Source: Crotophaga sulcirostris (taxonomy: Eukaryota; Chordata; Aves; Cuculiformes; Crotophagidae). From it: a stretch of 64,000 nt of DNA. Made by a program: the position numbers and the translations under genes. The stretch covers positions 1,447,796 to 1,511,795 of the forward strand of contig VYZB01000211.1 in assembly GCA_013397455.1 (NCBI GenBank). The letters are read 5' to 3'. Within the stretch, counting starts at the first letter, position 1, and every line of letters starts with the position of its first letter. Below, piece by piece: positions 12,457 to 25,711 of this stretch. Below the pieces are notes generated by a model. That model saw nothing but the letters and a program-made list of their open reading frames with translations. It was not told the DNA's origin and did not search any database.

Positions 12457-13027
12457 TATGCGCAGATTCACAGACTGCCCTCAGTTGGAAGGGACCCACA
12501 AGGACCACAGAGTCCAATTTCTGTCCCTGCATAGACAACCCCAACATTCATACCATGTGTCAGACAGTGTTGTCCAAATGCTTCTTGAATATTGTCAGGT
12601 TTGGCACCGTGACTGCTTCCCTAGGGAGCTGTTCCAGTGCTCTACTACCCTCTGGGTGAAGAACTTTCTCCTAATATCCAACCTAAACCTCCCCTGGCAC
12701 ACCTTCCTGCCATTCCCTCAGGACCTATCACTGGTCACCAGAGAGAAAAGATCAGCATCTGCTCCTCCTCCTTCTCTTGTGAGGAAGCTGTAGCTCATGA
12801 TGAGTTCTCCTCTCAGTCTCCTGGTCTCCAGGCTGAACAGATCAAGTCACTTCAGCCGCTCCTCATACAGCTTCACCTCTAAATCCTTCACCAACTTTGT
12901 GGCCCTCCTCTGGAGACTCTCCAGTATCTCTATATCCTTTTTACACTGTGCCACCCAAAACTGCACACCGTACTCAAGGTGGGACTGCACCAGTGCAGGG
13001 TAGAGCAGGACAATCACCTGGCTGATA
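12457..13027 (-). mobile_element. CR1 LINE 3' fragment with ORF2 C-terminus
   Basis: About 570 bp in reverse orientation, diverged. The minus frame near 12847-13068 reads [20 protein letters not shown] and [15 protein letters not shown], which are CR1 ORF2 blocks. The 3' end begins gcagattcacagactg. Several frameshifts and stops show that it is dead. Confidence 0.9.
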
Positions 13028-14533
13028 AAGTAAAAATTACAGGCGAACAATAATGCCGGACAAAGCACCAGAACACTTCATGTTATTGTTATTGTCACTG
13101 AAATATAGAGAAGTATCATACCCAGCTACATAATCAAACCGCACATTCCTACCTGCTGTTGAACTCTACTTTGCATCAGAGGTGCCCTACGTGAAAGCAT
13201 TTGACAGAATTGTGTGTGACTGCTAAATGTGCCCCTGCTGGGTCTTTAAATCCTCATTAGTGCTCTTTAAGTCAGTGCACCTGATTATACATTGCACAGC
13301 AGGAAGATCTAACAAAGTGTTGTTATTTGTATTATCTTTTTATAACCTAGCATCACGCTCCCATTAAAAATGTATAGTGACCTTACCCATGTCAAGGCTT
13401 TCAAGAAATAATGCACTGAGATAATTGGTTGTTTGGCATCATACATAGCCTTAATAGCGTGTGTCAAGCCCCAAGTCATACTAATATATTTAACGTTTCT
13501 CATTAGAGCATAATAAGAAATTGTGCCTGTATAAATCACTTATTTATTCCCAACACATGGCTTAGTTACACTGTGTAAAATGATGAAAATGATTTCCTGT
13601 CCACACTAGCTGTGTCTCACATAGAATGAAATGCTTTTATTAGATTTACTCTGCACCACAAGAACTGGGTATAGGTTAAGCTGATGATATTTTTAAGGAA
13701 CAATTTCTGCACAGGCATAGGGTGTTATGTGTACTGCATCTTTCTGAAGAGACTGGACCACTAACATCAATAATGTGACAAACTGCCTCCATCGTTGTTC
13801 TGGACGCTGAAATTCAATAAACATTACTAAAATATTCTAACTACTAAAATCACAGCCACAGTGGTTTCAAGAGCAGTGCTTATCAGACACTGGATGATGC
13901 TGGACATAATTCTGGAGAGTAATTCCCTGAATGAACACAGAAGATTCACAAGATGCTTTTCACATTGAAAGCTCATGCCAAGTCAGCAGTTCACATGCAA
14001 AGTAAAAACAATTCTAAGAATTCTTATAAAAAAATACATATCTTTTCTTAAAAAATCACTCTTCACAGGACTTAAGCCTAAAGAATCTATGTTAGGTATC
14101 CACCTCATGAAAAGTACCAGAGCTGTGCCATTGTTAGTGCTGTTTCTTCAGATGTCTTATCTGCCAGCTCAGTGCAACACAGAGCCTCCATCCAGCTTCT
14201 GGGTGCATGTATATGCCTTAGGTATGTGGAAATATACTTTAAATTATGTGAAGACATTAATAAATGCTGCCTTTTGAGAATTACAGAAAAAAAACCCCAG
14301 TAATTCTATCACCTGTTTGGTGCCAGGAATACTAAATTATCCACTCTTAAGTGAAAATTGTGATATTCTATCATCATTTATTCTTATGTTTAAAATAGTC
14401 TCCAAAACATACAGGTAGGGTTACAAAGGGGATTTTTGGTGGTTGTTTTTTGAGGTTTTTTTAAAAGTAATGACACCTCTCTGTGAGGGGTCATTTGCCT
14501 GAAAAACAGCATAGTTCTCCAATTATTTTTTTA
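13028..14533. other. Non-repeat DNA with a possible conserved element or exon
   Basis: No CR1. The stretch 13140-13640 has complex composition rich in TAAT/ATTA cores. On the minus strand an open frame from 13541 to 13387 is bounded by an acceptor-like tttatacag and a donor-like catgg|gtaagg. It contains MTWGLTHAIKAMYDAKQ. This could be an exon or a conserved noncoding element. Confidence 0.35.
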
Positions 14534-14680
14534 ATAGAATCACAGAACATTTGGGTTGGAAGGGACCTTAAAGATCATCCGGTGCTAACCCCTCTGCCAT
14601 GGGTAGGGACACCTTCCACTAAATCAGGTTGCTCAAAGCTCCATCCAACCTGGTCTTGAGCACGTCCAAGGATGGGAAGT
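14534..14680 (-). mobile_element. CR1 LINE 3' fragment
   Basis: About 150 bp of CR1 3' end on the minus strand, from tagaatcacagaacatttgg to the tccaaggatggg block. Confidence 0.92.
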
Positions 14681-15544
14681 ATTCTTTCAACCTGGAAGAA
14701 TACTCACAAGATCAATGGGTTACATTTATTATTCTAAACCACAAACTTAAGTATTAACCTGGATATATTAAAGCTGGGAAGAAAAAAAAAAGTCATAACT
14801 AATCAACTGTGAGGAACTACTAAACTAATTCAAGAGATGACTGTTAATACTATTAAAACCCTATCTAATGATCAAGCCCTGCAGAACCCTACTTAGGCAA
14901 AGCAAACCTTTCAAAATAGGTTACCCAATAATCCTTCACATTTTTACCATCATTAGTTGCCATACAACTGCTTTAGGATCAGATGTAAAGGTTTATGCCT
15001 GCATTGGATACTTTTTGTCAAAATTTTCCAAGGTAGATACTAGTTAAGTACTCCTTCTGCTCATCATGTTGAATGGCCTATCAAGAGGTTAGTGACAAGT
15101 GACCATGCCAGGCAAAATCTTGGTTGGCTACCAGGGTTTGAAGCAGTCCAAACCAACAAAGAATGGAAATGTCCACCTTCAGTCCTCACTTGCAAGCTCA
15201 AGTGTAACAGGCATTCTTGAGCTGCCATCTCAGAAGGAAGTGGGGGCGGCAGACACTTCCACGCTATGACAACACAACAAGCAGTAGATGTTTATTCTTC
15301 TCTCCCCTTAAAATTTTGATAACTTGTAAAATTTTCCAACTGAAAGGTTCAGGATTTTGCACTAAATTAACAACAGTTTAACAAAACAACCACAGTCATG
15401 CTAGTCAGCACTTAAGTTCTTTTGCAAATGCAATGTTATCTCAGCCACACATGGAAAACCACCTTTTTTTTCTTCTTTCCTGACTTACTAGATATTCATG
15501 TAGGTAAATACTTTTAGGTCACTGATGTTTGGATCAGAAATAGG

Positions 15545-15677
15545 AGGCTGAGGTTTGAGCAACCTGATCCACTGGAAGGTGTACCTGAACATGGTAGTGG
15601 GGGCTGGAACTGGATGATCTTCAAGGTCCCTTCCAACCCAACCCATTCTATGATTCTATGATATGATTCTATGATTC
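15545..15677 (+). mobile_element. CR1 LINE 3' terminal fragment
   Basis: Plus-strand CR1 3' end from ttgagcaacctgatccact to four copies of the terminal ctatgatt-type repeat. The tail repeat is longer than in most copies here. Confidence 0.92.
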
Positions 15678-18637
15678 TCTCCGAGACAAAAGTACATGCA
15701 TCCCAAAGCAGGGTAAGCTGTGGAGAAGCACAGGAAGCTGTCCTAATCAAGGGGCTGCTTTGGACATCACTACTCTCTAGCATCCTCCTCTGTGTCCTCA
15801 GGGTCTGCTGCTATGTAGCTATGTAGTACATTGGAAAGTCTGGAGGTTGAAGTGAACTTTTCCCCTCACTTGCCTTGCTCATAGCTTATTTAGGATTTTA
15901 GCACCATTCGGGGAACAGTTACAGACACTTTAAATCACATTTTCCTAGTGTGATCTTTTATTTATTTACTCTAAAGATCCCCACGTGGGAGAGTTTCGAG
16001 TCACTGTAGTGGAAGAATTGCAATGTTTTAAAACACTTTCTGATGAAAACAACTCTGTTTGTCCTTACAAAACATTTTTCAGTTATGATCCTATCAAGCC
16101 TCGATGTGGACAGACCCCAGCAAATATAAGCTAACAGGTTACTATGTTGGTGCCCTCCCTTGCATACTGCAGTAACTGTAACAGACATAGACTTGTGACT
16201 GGACAAAAAAGAAACTAGTAAAAAGAAAAATATGACTTTGTACACCAACTGATAAATAATAATGAGTATCCAGAGTAAATTTCACAGAACTAAGCCCAGC
16301 CTGCGTTCTGGAATTAAGCGTGGAGCGCAGCATATTTTGTAGATCAACAATGTATTGTCTATCGCTACTGAAATCACTGGAAAAATTTTAAGCTTTTTCA
16401 TGAACAAGAGCAACAAGAAAGTAACCCTGTTCATGAAATTATCCCTTTCTTCCAATAACCTGGTATCATATTAGGCAAACTCCTGTGTTTCTGCACGACA
16501 CTGTATAATGAATTACTTGACCAGGCTTCTCTAAAAGGTAGCAACTGAGATCAGGTTAATACAGAGGGATTCTTAAGCTGCATATAGCTCACAGAAATCA
16601 GAAAGTAAGGACATCATTCACTCTTTTGGAAACTTGCTATGCCCGACAGTAAATCTTTTCCTTCAGGCAGAAGTGGTAAGTAGCCTTGATCATAAGAAAC
16701 TATTGCTACAGATCAAAGAGTAATGGCACATTTATATTCAGAGTAAAGTAATAACCAAACTCTTGCTTGAAGCCAAATACACAGTTGAGAAGCACACAAT
16801 AGGAGTTGTTATAACTGAGTACATTTAACCATTATATGTTTCCAGTGCTTCTTTCTCCATTTTCCAGGCTGAAGAGACATCATCAGCTGAAGTAGAAAAA
16901 AAACACCCACACCAACCAAAGTGGGTGAACTGGTTTGAGTAAATTAAAGCCTGAAACCTCTTGACGTTCATACTAAAACTTCTTTCCAACATACACCCAC
17001 TTTGAAATTATGAAGGTTCTAAAACTTTCGAAATTACTATTATTACCACGATAGAAATAAATAGCAGGTGAGCTTGGTTTATAAATGCTTTCCATATATT
17101 TAAATAGGGAGCAGTTAGGATAATTACCCAGCCTCTTATGAGTCTCTTTTACCAAGGCATGAATTATCAGCAGATAGTATATTAACTGCATAAAAGCCAT
17201 ATTTTCACAGAGAGATGTATGTTGCTTGTCATTCCTGAAGAGCTCTAGAAGTCCTGAACAAGACAGTACGAGAGTTAAAGGGATCCAGATTATTTAAAAG
17301 AAAGGTTTGGCTCCTTGTACATCAATAGCCAGGATACTATGAACTCTCTGACTCTCCTTCTGCATGTAAAAAAAGATTATCCTTGCTTTCTGCAGAGATT
17401 ATTAAAGCAATTCACTTGTTCTACATTCTGCGATAAAATAAACTCCACTGTCATGCCGCCTGGAGCTCGGGTATCTCATCCATTATGTAAATCTCCAAAG
17501 AGTAGTTCAGCAAACATCATCTCAGCTCCACTGTACTTAATAAGACGACCTGCACATCTAAGTTAATTTTCATCTTCCTAAGACCAACAGAAACTCCTTA
17601 CTTCTTAATCTGCAAGGGATTCTCATTGTCATCTCTCTCCATAACCACTGTAACCTAAGCTCATATAGTTTTAAATGAAACTTGGTCTTAACTCCAAATG
17701 TTTAGGATTTGGGGTTGTTTCCTCTAAATATAGAAAAATAAAGCCAAGGAAAAATAATGGTTTGAATCTCACTATTTGTAGGACATGTTTTTGGTTTGTT
17801 TTTTTGTTGTTGTTGTTATTTTGGGTTTGCGTTTTTTTTGCTAATACAAACACTCAAGCAGTTCTATATTACTCAGAAATCATGGTGGGAACTCAGTGCA
17901 CGTTTACCTATGCTGTTTGAAAGCCAAGGCTTCTGTTTTCACTTGAGCTATGTCCACACGTCCATTACAGCTGACTGCAGCAACTGCAACTGTACCAGAC
18001 CGCTATCAAACTGAACCAAAGTAACTGCAAAAACCTCTCGATAAATGACAAAGTTCAAAAGAAGGCAACAACCTCAATGCAGAAAATTTACCCTTTCCTG
18101 GCTCATCACTGAACCTTAACGAATCATCAGAAGGACACGTGGAACACCATGAGGGATGCTCAAGAGTGGGTCAAGATGTAGATTAACACTAGGAGCATAT
18201 TTTCTCTTTTAGACAGATGTCCTTGGGTATATGAAATGCTGTATCAAGTGGAAACGTTATTCAGGTCTGTTAGCAGTGGATATCAGTATTAAAATAACTG
18301 CCTTCTCCTTACATGCCAGCTACTGAATTCTAACACGTTCTTCTATGCCCTCATATGAGAAGTGACAAATTGCCATTGTTTGACATTATTCTCTCCACAG
18401 CATGTCAAAAATCCTAAAATCCAAATGCATTTATTTCTAGCACTAAATGTTTATCATCAGATATGCAGCAAAAGGAAAACAAGAAAGTGTACGTAGAATT
18501 TCAGTTTCTGGTTCAGTGTCTCTTAATCAGCATAGCTATGCAGACCAAGAAGCATGGATTCTTCTTTTCTCATTGAGGACTAAAGATTAACTCTAAAATG
18601 CAGTTAGCTGTGCTGCTTCATGATGTTGAGAATTAAT
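15678..18637. other. Gene-free DNA
   Basis: No exon with supporting splice sites and no clear interspersed repeat. A T-rich stretch with a short GTT run lies at about 17792-17840. Confidence 0.5.
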
Positions 18638-19018
18638 GAATTGAGTCTGGAGAAGAGGAGACTGAGGGGAAACGTTATCAGCCTCTACAACTACCTGAAA
18701 AGAAGTTACAGCGACATGGGTGCTGGTCACTTCTCACAGGCAACAAGGGATAGGACAAAAGGAAATGGCCTTTAATTGCACCAGGGGAGGTTTAGATCGG
18801 ATATTAAGGAAAATTTATTTACTGAGTAAGTGGCAAAGCATTGGAACAGGCTGCCCAGGGAAGTGGTGGAGTCTCCATTCCTGGAAGGGTTCAAAAACGT
18901 GGATTGCACTTTGGGACATGGTTTAGTAGGCATGGTAGTGTTTGGCCCATGGTTGGACCTGATGATTTTAGAATTTTTTTCCAACATTAATGATTCTATG
19001 AGTCTATGATTCTATGGA
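18638..19018 (+). mobile_element. CR1 LINE 3' fragment
   Basis: About 380 bp of plus-strand CR1. It covers the ORF2 C-terminal blocks (gtctggagaagaggagact, ctctacaactacctgaaaag), the gaacaggctgcccaggga block and a tail with three attctatg-type repeats. Confidence 0.93.
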
Positions 19019-21239
19019 AACATCCCACAACCAAAGTATCTTTTTTTTTTTCTATGCAAACACTTACAACCTGATAACTAATGCCCAGAAACAGGTCTTT
19101 AAGAAAAATGCAGAACTAGTTAAGTCCTGTACATCACTGGTTTAAACTTGTTATATTTGATAGATCATGCCCAGCAGAACTAAACAGTATTCAGCTTCTT
19201 GGAAACCAAAATCCTGAGAGTATGAATTTAAACATTTTTCTCCCCATTAGGCGCTCTGGAAACTTGTGTCATACTTCTGAAAATATACACATCAAAATGG
19301 TCTTGTCAAACAGCTTTGAAATTAAATGCCTTGTGCTTCCCTCTCTGGGGTTGTATAAATTTAGTCATTATTAGAATTAGTATAATTGTTCTCTAAGTGC
19401 TCTAGGAATAAAAGGTGAAATGAGCTCGGCGACTGCTCTGTCATTCCCACGAGAACCTGCCACAGCAGAGAAGTCAGGCTGCAAGAGCTGGGATGCTCAG
19501 GGATGCTTTGGAATTCCAGGGACTGGAGGATGAGTCCAGCAAAGTGGATCCTGCTGTACTCATCATGTCTACACCAGCATAGCTTACAGGCAGAGGAAAT
19601 TATTTGTTCTTCCAAGGAGGGCGCAGAAATCCCATGGGAAGAACTGCCCTCTGGAGACACCTACTGCTGTCTGCTCATTAGTGAAAGATGGGAGCCTTCA
19701 GCAAAATGACTGAAGTTGAGAGGAACAGATCCAGACCTTTGAGATGTAGCTGTGGACTATGTCCCATCACTTATGACTTGTCTTCATCAGAGGTCAAGGC
19801 TGAAAGAGGGTCTGAAGAAGACAGTTTGAAACGGAAACTGGTTTGGAAACACTACTAAGCAAAGGGGCATCATGAAATCTCAACTGGGAGGTCCCTGAGC
19901 ACTCACCTAGCAGATCTGTGAGTCTGCATTTCCTTCAACTTGCAGCATTGTTGCAAGAGAAAGGTATATTCTCATTTTAGCTGAATATACCTACAGCCTA
20001 TGCCTTTCATCAGCCCATGAGAAATCAGAGCATCTTAGACAACCTTTTTTGCAGTCCATTTCCTGGTTTGGTTTCTTCCAAAAGCCACCCAGCTTGCAAA
20101 GTCTAAGGCCATGCTACAAGGTGAAGTGAAGCATGTCACGCCAGGACACACATGGAAGCATTTCCTAACCTAAGCTAATACACTCGGCTCACTTCCCAGC
20201 TCTAGACTGAACTGTTCCAGCCAACTTCCTCCAAAAACAAAACCAGCCTGTGGTTTGGGGGACTGATCTTTCCAGACTTTTCTAGGAACAGCATGAACAA
20301 ACCTCTACCAATTTGAGTGGTCCTAACGAGCCCTCCAAGCTTTCTCCCTCAGACCTCTGCACACAGCCTCACACCAGAGCCCACAACGTGCAGCAGATAC
20401 TTCCACACCATAGAAACATGATATTGATGGGCCTCCGATTATCTCCAACAACAATAAGGAGCAATAAGAACACCACAAAGGTAGAGCTGGGAGGACATCC
20501 AGGCTCCATAAGGCAGTAGCACACCTGCAGCAAGCACAGTATGGAGGGAGCTAACCCTGGCCAATGGGCAGGTAAGGACCTGGCATCGCCCGCACGACCA
20601 TAACGGTTTGTTCCCTGAAGTGGATGCACTCAGCCAGGAGCATACAGCAAGTCCTAAATTCAGGCTTGGTAGTCCTCAGGTGTTGAATGTGGAACTGAGG
20701 AAACACTCACGTTAACATTTCTCACCTAGATCTTCGGGGTGCTTCCATCATTTTATTTAATATAGCCTACAGCATGCATTTTGGAGACTACAAGAGGTAG
20801 CAGCATCTGTTTCTTCTTCTCCTGAGAAGCGAGAGCTCTGCTTGTAGCACATCTCTCCCTCCTAGCACAGGAACAGCAACACACCACGCATTCCAAATAC
20901 CAGAAATGGGAACCGAGGGTGTCTGTGCCTGCATTATAAAACAATTTGCCATTTTATGTTCACCGGCTAGTTTTTGCTACCTCTGTTCTCAGCTCTGGAG
21001 AAACTTTTCAAGGTGGAGCTTTTTGGTTTTCACTCCTAAAATGAACTTAAAAAAGCCCAAACAAACCCTCTCAAACCCCACCCAAAATCCCCAAACTTTA
21101 AAAGCCAAAGTGACAAGCTACAGGAGGATACTCATTACAGGAAGAATTTAAACTCTAAATTAATTAATCAAAAAAAAGTTAAGTGATCATGCACCAAGCC
21201 TTCCAATCAACAGCAGTAACACAAATGATGGATGGCAAT
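19019..21239. other. Gene-free DNA
   Basis: No convincing exon. A donor-like tag|gtgaga on the minus strand near 20726 follows only 48 open bases and is not supported otherwise. Confidence 0.45.
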
Positions 21240-21357
21240 ACCATGTAGACGTGGAATTGTGAGACATTGTGTAGTAGGCACAGTGGTGTTGAGCTGACAG
21301 CTGGACTGGATGATCTTAGAGGTCTTTTCCAACCTTATTGATTCCATGATTCTATGA
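21240..21357 (+). mobile_element. CR1 LINE 3' terminal fragment
   Basis: About 118 bp of the subtype ending gatcttagaggtcttttcca and cttattgattccatgattc, plus strand. Confidence 0.9.
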
Positions 21358-22189
21358 CTTACTAACTAAAATTGTAAGGGGAAATCTATTAACTTTGTAA
21401 TTTAGCAGGCACTCTGCTGCACTGAGCTATGTCATCAGGTGCTGAAGCAGGCCCTTAAACACAGCTTTTACCTACATCCCTAATTTACCAACCACAAACT
21501 TATCATTCCCACCTCTCTCTTCATGGAGGAGTGATCTAGGCAACGCCAGCAAGGTCTATCCTTGCTTTACAAGGATATTCAGTGCTTTTAATTACATAGA
21601 CTCTGAAAAGAACTCTGATACTTTAAATATTCCACATTTTCGGCACATTTTGTCAATTTTAGACTAATTACTGTGAGCTGTACTACAATGTGGGCCGTGT
21701 TACTCCCACACACACCACCTCACATGAAGGTTGCTGCCATCCTTTCTTATGCAATTCTCTATTCTTCCTGTTTCAAAAGACTGTTGATAAATAGGATTTT
21801 AATTCAAGAACTACTGCAACCTGAAACATCCCACAATGGTTCCAAGCAGAGCAGAAATCTGTGCAGCCACGAGGATGCAAACCCTGCACAAAAACCCAGC
21901 TGCTGGGCCAGAGATATTTCTCATGATTCCCAGCAAAGTTTCTTGGGTAGCTCTGTGCTGACTACTTGAAAATGCAACCTTATTTATTATATATAAAGAT
22001 CTCTTTATTTATTGATTTTAAAGGAAAGCTTGAGGATTTTGCAGTAGGCCAGGCTTTGACATGGGAAGTTCAACCCACCCCTGTGCCTACTTCCATTGCC
22101 CTTCTGAAGTTTAAGGGTGCAGAAAAACCGCAGCTGTCTTCAACCCCTAAAATAACACTTCTAAAACGTATTGTATTTTTCACATATGA

Positions 22190-22330
22190 AACTTCCCTGG
22201 AGATGTTCAAGGTCAGGTTGGATGGCGTTTTGAGCAACCTTGTCTAGTGGAAGGTGCACCTGTCCATGGCAGGGGCATTGGAACTGCATGATCTTTAAGG
22301 TCCCTTCCAACCATTCTATGATTTTATGAA
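22190..22330 (+). mobile_element. CR1 LINE 3' terminal fragment
   Basis: Plus-strand CR1 3' end from ctggagatgttcaaggtcag to ccattctatgattttatga. Confidence 0.93.
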
Positions 22331-24567
22331 CTTAAAAGCAGTGTTTAAGACCCTCTATAGATGTTTGCTTCCTGATCCACACTGGAAGGAAAGAAATAAA
22401 AGGACAAAACCCCAAAAATCATAATCCAACTTGATTTAAACAAGGTTAGATCACAAGCCAAGCACTAAATAAGGTTTGGTCCTAACTCAGATGAGCTGAT
22501 TTTGTGTGTGTATGTGCATGTGTGCTTTGGATAGCCGCCCCAAGCCAGCTGCTGACAAGCACTATGTAAACACACCAAAATAGCTGGGAAATGAGTGGAA
22601 GGGAGCCAAGATCTGGGACCCATAAACAAGAAACCATTTAGACTCTGAAAGCAACTGCCCAGCAGAAACGAAGAAAGAAGTGGTGTAAAACAAATTTTGT
22701 ATTGCTGTTCATAAGGAAAAGGCTTATAGGAATGCCAAGGTCTTCCCAGAAATGATTTGTTCATTTTACAAAGGCAAAGGAAGAGGAACGAGCTCATATT
22801 CAACACGAACGCATGAAGCTTAAGGGGTTCATTGCAGACATCAGAAACTCCTTCTTCTCCTTGGAAAAGATCAGTATTGGCAAAGGCACCAGCAACTTCT
22901 CAGCCACGGAGATCAGTTCCAAATCCATCTCACCCCATTCCCAGTGGGACTCAGCTGGTGCCAAGCAAATCTGGGGGCTACACCGCTCCCCATGCACAGT
23001 CCTCCAGCAGCCTGTTAGCCACGTTGGCACCCGGCAGGAAAGGATGGGAGCAAGAGACACCACAATATGTGGCAGCTGATGTAAGAAACAGACAAAGAAA
23101 GAAAACCTCTGCTGCTCCTCCCTTTCCTGAATATAAGGTTTTGGGACAAGTTTTCCTCCGATCCTGCAGTTTCAGTAAGTAAGTTTCCCATTTTTCAGTG
23201 ACAGTAAGTAAAAGCAGGTCTGTCCTATGAATATGACTGGGTTCCAGACAACAAACTGCCTGCTATCTATTCATACTGTGAAATAGTCAATAAATACCAA
23301 CCACCAGCCGACTGCTAAGGGACATATCTTGATATATGCGAGACAACAGATGAAACCAAAAGAACTTCCCAGTCTCCCTGCCTTGCTGAAAGGGGCCATC
23401 AGTCATTTTTAAGTGGTCATTTGTTACATTGTTTCATCCAAGATAATTATAATAATAATGAATTGAGACAAAACATCAAACTACAGCCTCTTTGCCTGAG
23501 AGTAATCTAAACTGAAACGCACATGACAGAAAGGACAGATTGATGGACAGTGTAAAATAACTCCCTTGATATTAATATATTTGCTCTGTTGATGTTTCTA
23601 GTCATAATTATACTCCAAGAATCCACTGAACTATGTTAGATGCGAAAGACTGCTTAAGACCAGTCACTCTCTCTCTAGGAAAACTGAACTTGTTTGTAAT
23701 AGATATGGAGAGGACAGCTCACAACAAAAACCAAACGTACCACCACACTGCTACAAATATTATGACTAGGCAAATAAAGACCTAAAACTTCCTCAAAAAC
23801 TCCTCAAAAACATTAAAAACAAAAATCATTTTTCATCATGACCAGACTTTAAGATCTTAAAAAAAGACTGAAAGTCCAATGAGTCCAAATTCCATCCAAA
23901 ACCAAGGATGCTCCAAAGTCAGAGGAGATGACCAGTGCCAGACCTGCCCACTTGTTTTTAGTTTGAAGTCTTGATCTTTATTTTGCCTGGGACTTTTCTG
24001 AGCCATAGTTCCTCCTCCCTTTCGGTTACCCACTTCCTTAACAGCTCCTGCCCTGGTCTCTCATCTCCATATATCCGCATTCAGTCACTGTAGACTGAAA
24101 AATGTAAACTTTAAATGTGCAATTCAACAGAGAACTGAACCTTGTAAGCTGCATGCATTCAATACACATGTATGCTATCAAGTTTATTTTGCATATTTCT
24201 CATTTTTCTCTGAAAGATTAATCTGACCTCATTTTATGAGACAGAAAAATTTATGTTCATATTTCCTTCCTTAGTTGCATATATGTTTAGATGTCAGTTA
24301 TTTATATAAAACTACATTTACCTATATTATTATGTGGTCTGAGGCAGACCAAAAAGACCTAAAATAAACCAATACAACATACAGATGATACAACCCAAGT
24401 TGTTTACATCCCCGATGATACACCAATATACTCAAGTTAACAACAGCAAGTTTTCAAAACTTGGTTAGCAAAGCAGCACTAAAGACAAAGGCTGAGGCAG
24501 AGGGCTGGATGAAATCCAATCTCTTTCCTATTAGAGCCAGAACTTTATCAAATGATCCCAACGGTGA
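22331..24567. other. Gene-free DNA upstream of the solo LTR
   Basis: No gene or interspersed repeat recognised. A short imperfect TG/TATG run lies at about 22501-22526. Confidence 0.5.
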
Positions 24568-24572
24568 CCACA
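24568..24572 (+). repeat. 5-bp target site duplication, left copy
   Basis: CCACA directly before the LTR's TG. The same five bases follow the LTR's terminal CA at 25707-25711, as expected for an LTR retroelement integration. Confidence 0.75.
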
Positions 24573-25706
24573 TGTATTGGGTCTGGCTGAGATGTAGCTG
24601 GTAGCCCTCAAAGCCCCATAGTAGCCCCCAAAGTGTTGTGCTTTGTACTGGTAGATACAGGGGTGGTTTCTGTGAGAAGCTGCTAGAAGTTTCTGCCATG
24701 TCCCCCATGCTCCAAGATGGATCTATCTCTGGCCAAAGCTGGCCCATCAGCAACGGTGGTAGTGTCTCTGTGATAGCATATTTAGTAAGAGAAGAATAAC
24801 TGCTGTGCAACAGCACACACAGAGAGGAGTGAAAACACATGAAACAACCTTGCAGACACCAAGGTCAGAAAAGAAGATGCTCCAGGAGCAGCTGGAGCAG
24901 AGATTCCCCCACCATGGTGAAGACCATGGCGATGCAGGCTGTTCTGCAGCCCATGGAGGTTAACGATAGAGCAGATATCCACCTGCAGCCTGTGGAGGAC
25001 CTCATGCTGGAGCAGGGGGATGCACCCAGAGGAGGCTGTGACCCCACAGAAAGCCCACACTGGAGCAGGCTCCTGGCAAGACCTGTGGATCTGTGAAGAG
25101 GGAGGACGTCTGCTGGGAGGACTTGTTACCCTGTGGGGGACCCACACTGGAGCGTTCTGCTCCTGAAGGACTGCACCCCAAGAGACCCACACTAGAGCAG
25201 TGTGTGAAGAACTGCAGCTCGTGGGAAGGACTCACATTGGAGAAGTTCATGGAGGACTGTCTCCCGTGGAAGGGACCCCACATTGGAACAGGGGAGAGCG
25301 TGAGGAGTCCTCCCCTTGAGGAGGAAGGAGTGGCAAAGACAATGCACGATGAACTGACTATAATACCCACTCTCCATCCCCCTGCACCACTCAGGGGGAG
25401 GGAAGTAGAGAATTCCGGACTAAAGTTGAGCCTGGAAAGAAGGGAAGGGTGAGGAGAAGGTGTTTTAAGATTTGGTTTTACTTCTCATTACCCTAATCTG
25501 ATTTTGACTGGCCATAATTTAAACTGATTTTCCCCAAATCGAGTCTGTTTTACCCATGATGGTAACTGGTGAGTGGTCCCTCCCTGTCCGTATCTCAACC
25601 CACAAGCCTTTCATTATATTTTCTCTCCCTTGTCCAGCTGAGAAAGGAGGGGTGATAGACTGGCTTTGGTGGGCACCTGGCATCCAGTCAGTGTCAACAC
25701 ACCACA
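24573..25706 (+). mobile_element. Solo LTR of a bird endogenous retrovirus
   Basis: A 1134-bp element that begins TGTATTGGGTCTGG and ends GTCAACACACCACA (TG...CA). It is flanked by CCACA duplications and has no gag, pol or env sequence beside it, so it is a solo LTR left by recombination between two LTRs. I recognise the middle and end (gattttccccaaatcgagtc, ctttggtgggcacctggca) from a common bird LTR group; I believe ERVL-like, but the family name is from memory. A TATA-like catattta lies at 24777-24784. The open frames at 24839-25096 and 25093-25452 come from an internal 45-bp repeat, not from viral genes. Divergence suggests an old copy. Confidence 0.88.
25054..25289 (+). repeat. 45-bp minisatellite inside the LTR
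   Basis: The core cccacactggagc or a close variant recurs at 25141, 25186, 25231 and 25277, that is every 45-46 bp, with one more copy at 25054 about two units upstream. Because 45 is a multiple of three, the plus frame stays open across it and shows a degenerate 15-residue repeat (for example CVKNCSSWEGLTLE). Confidence 0.8.
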
Positions 25707-25711
25707 CCACA
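25707..25711 (+). repeat. 5-bp target site duplication, right copy
   Basis: CCACA immediately after the LTR end, matching 24568-24572. The LTR's own end is accaca, so the boundary could slip by a few bases. Confidence 0.72.

Noticed and set aside
24839..25452. Two overlapping plus-strand open frames of 85 and 119 codons
   Set aside because: Both lie inside the solo LTR and come from its 45-bp repeat. No viral gene is present.
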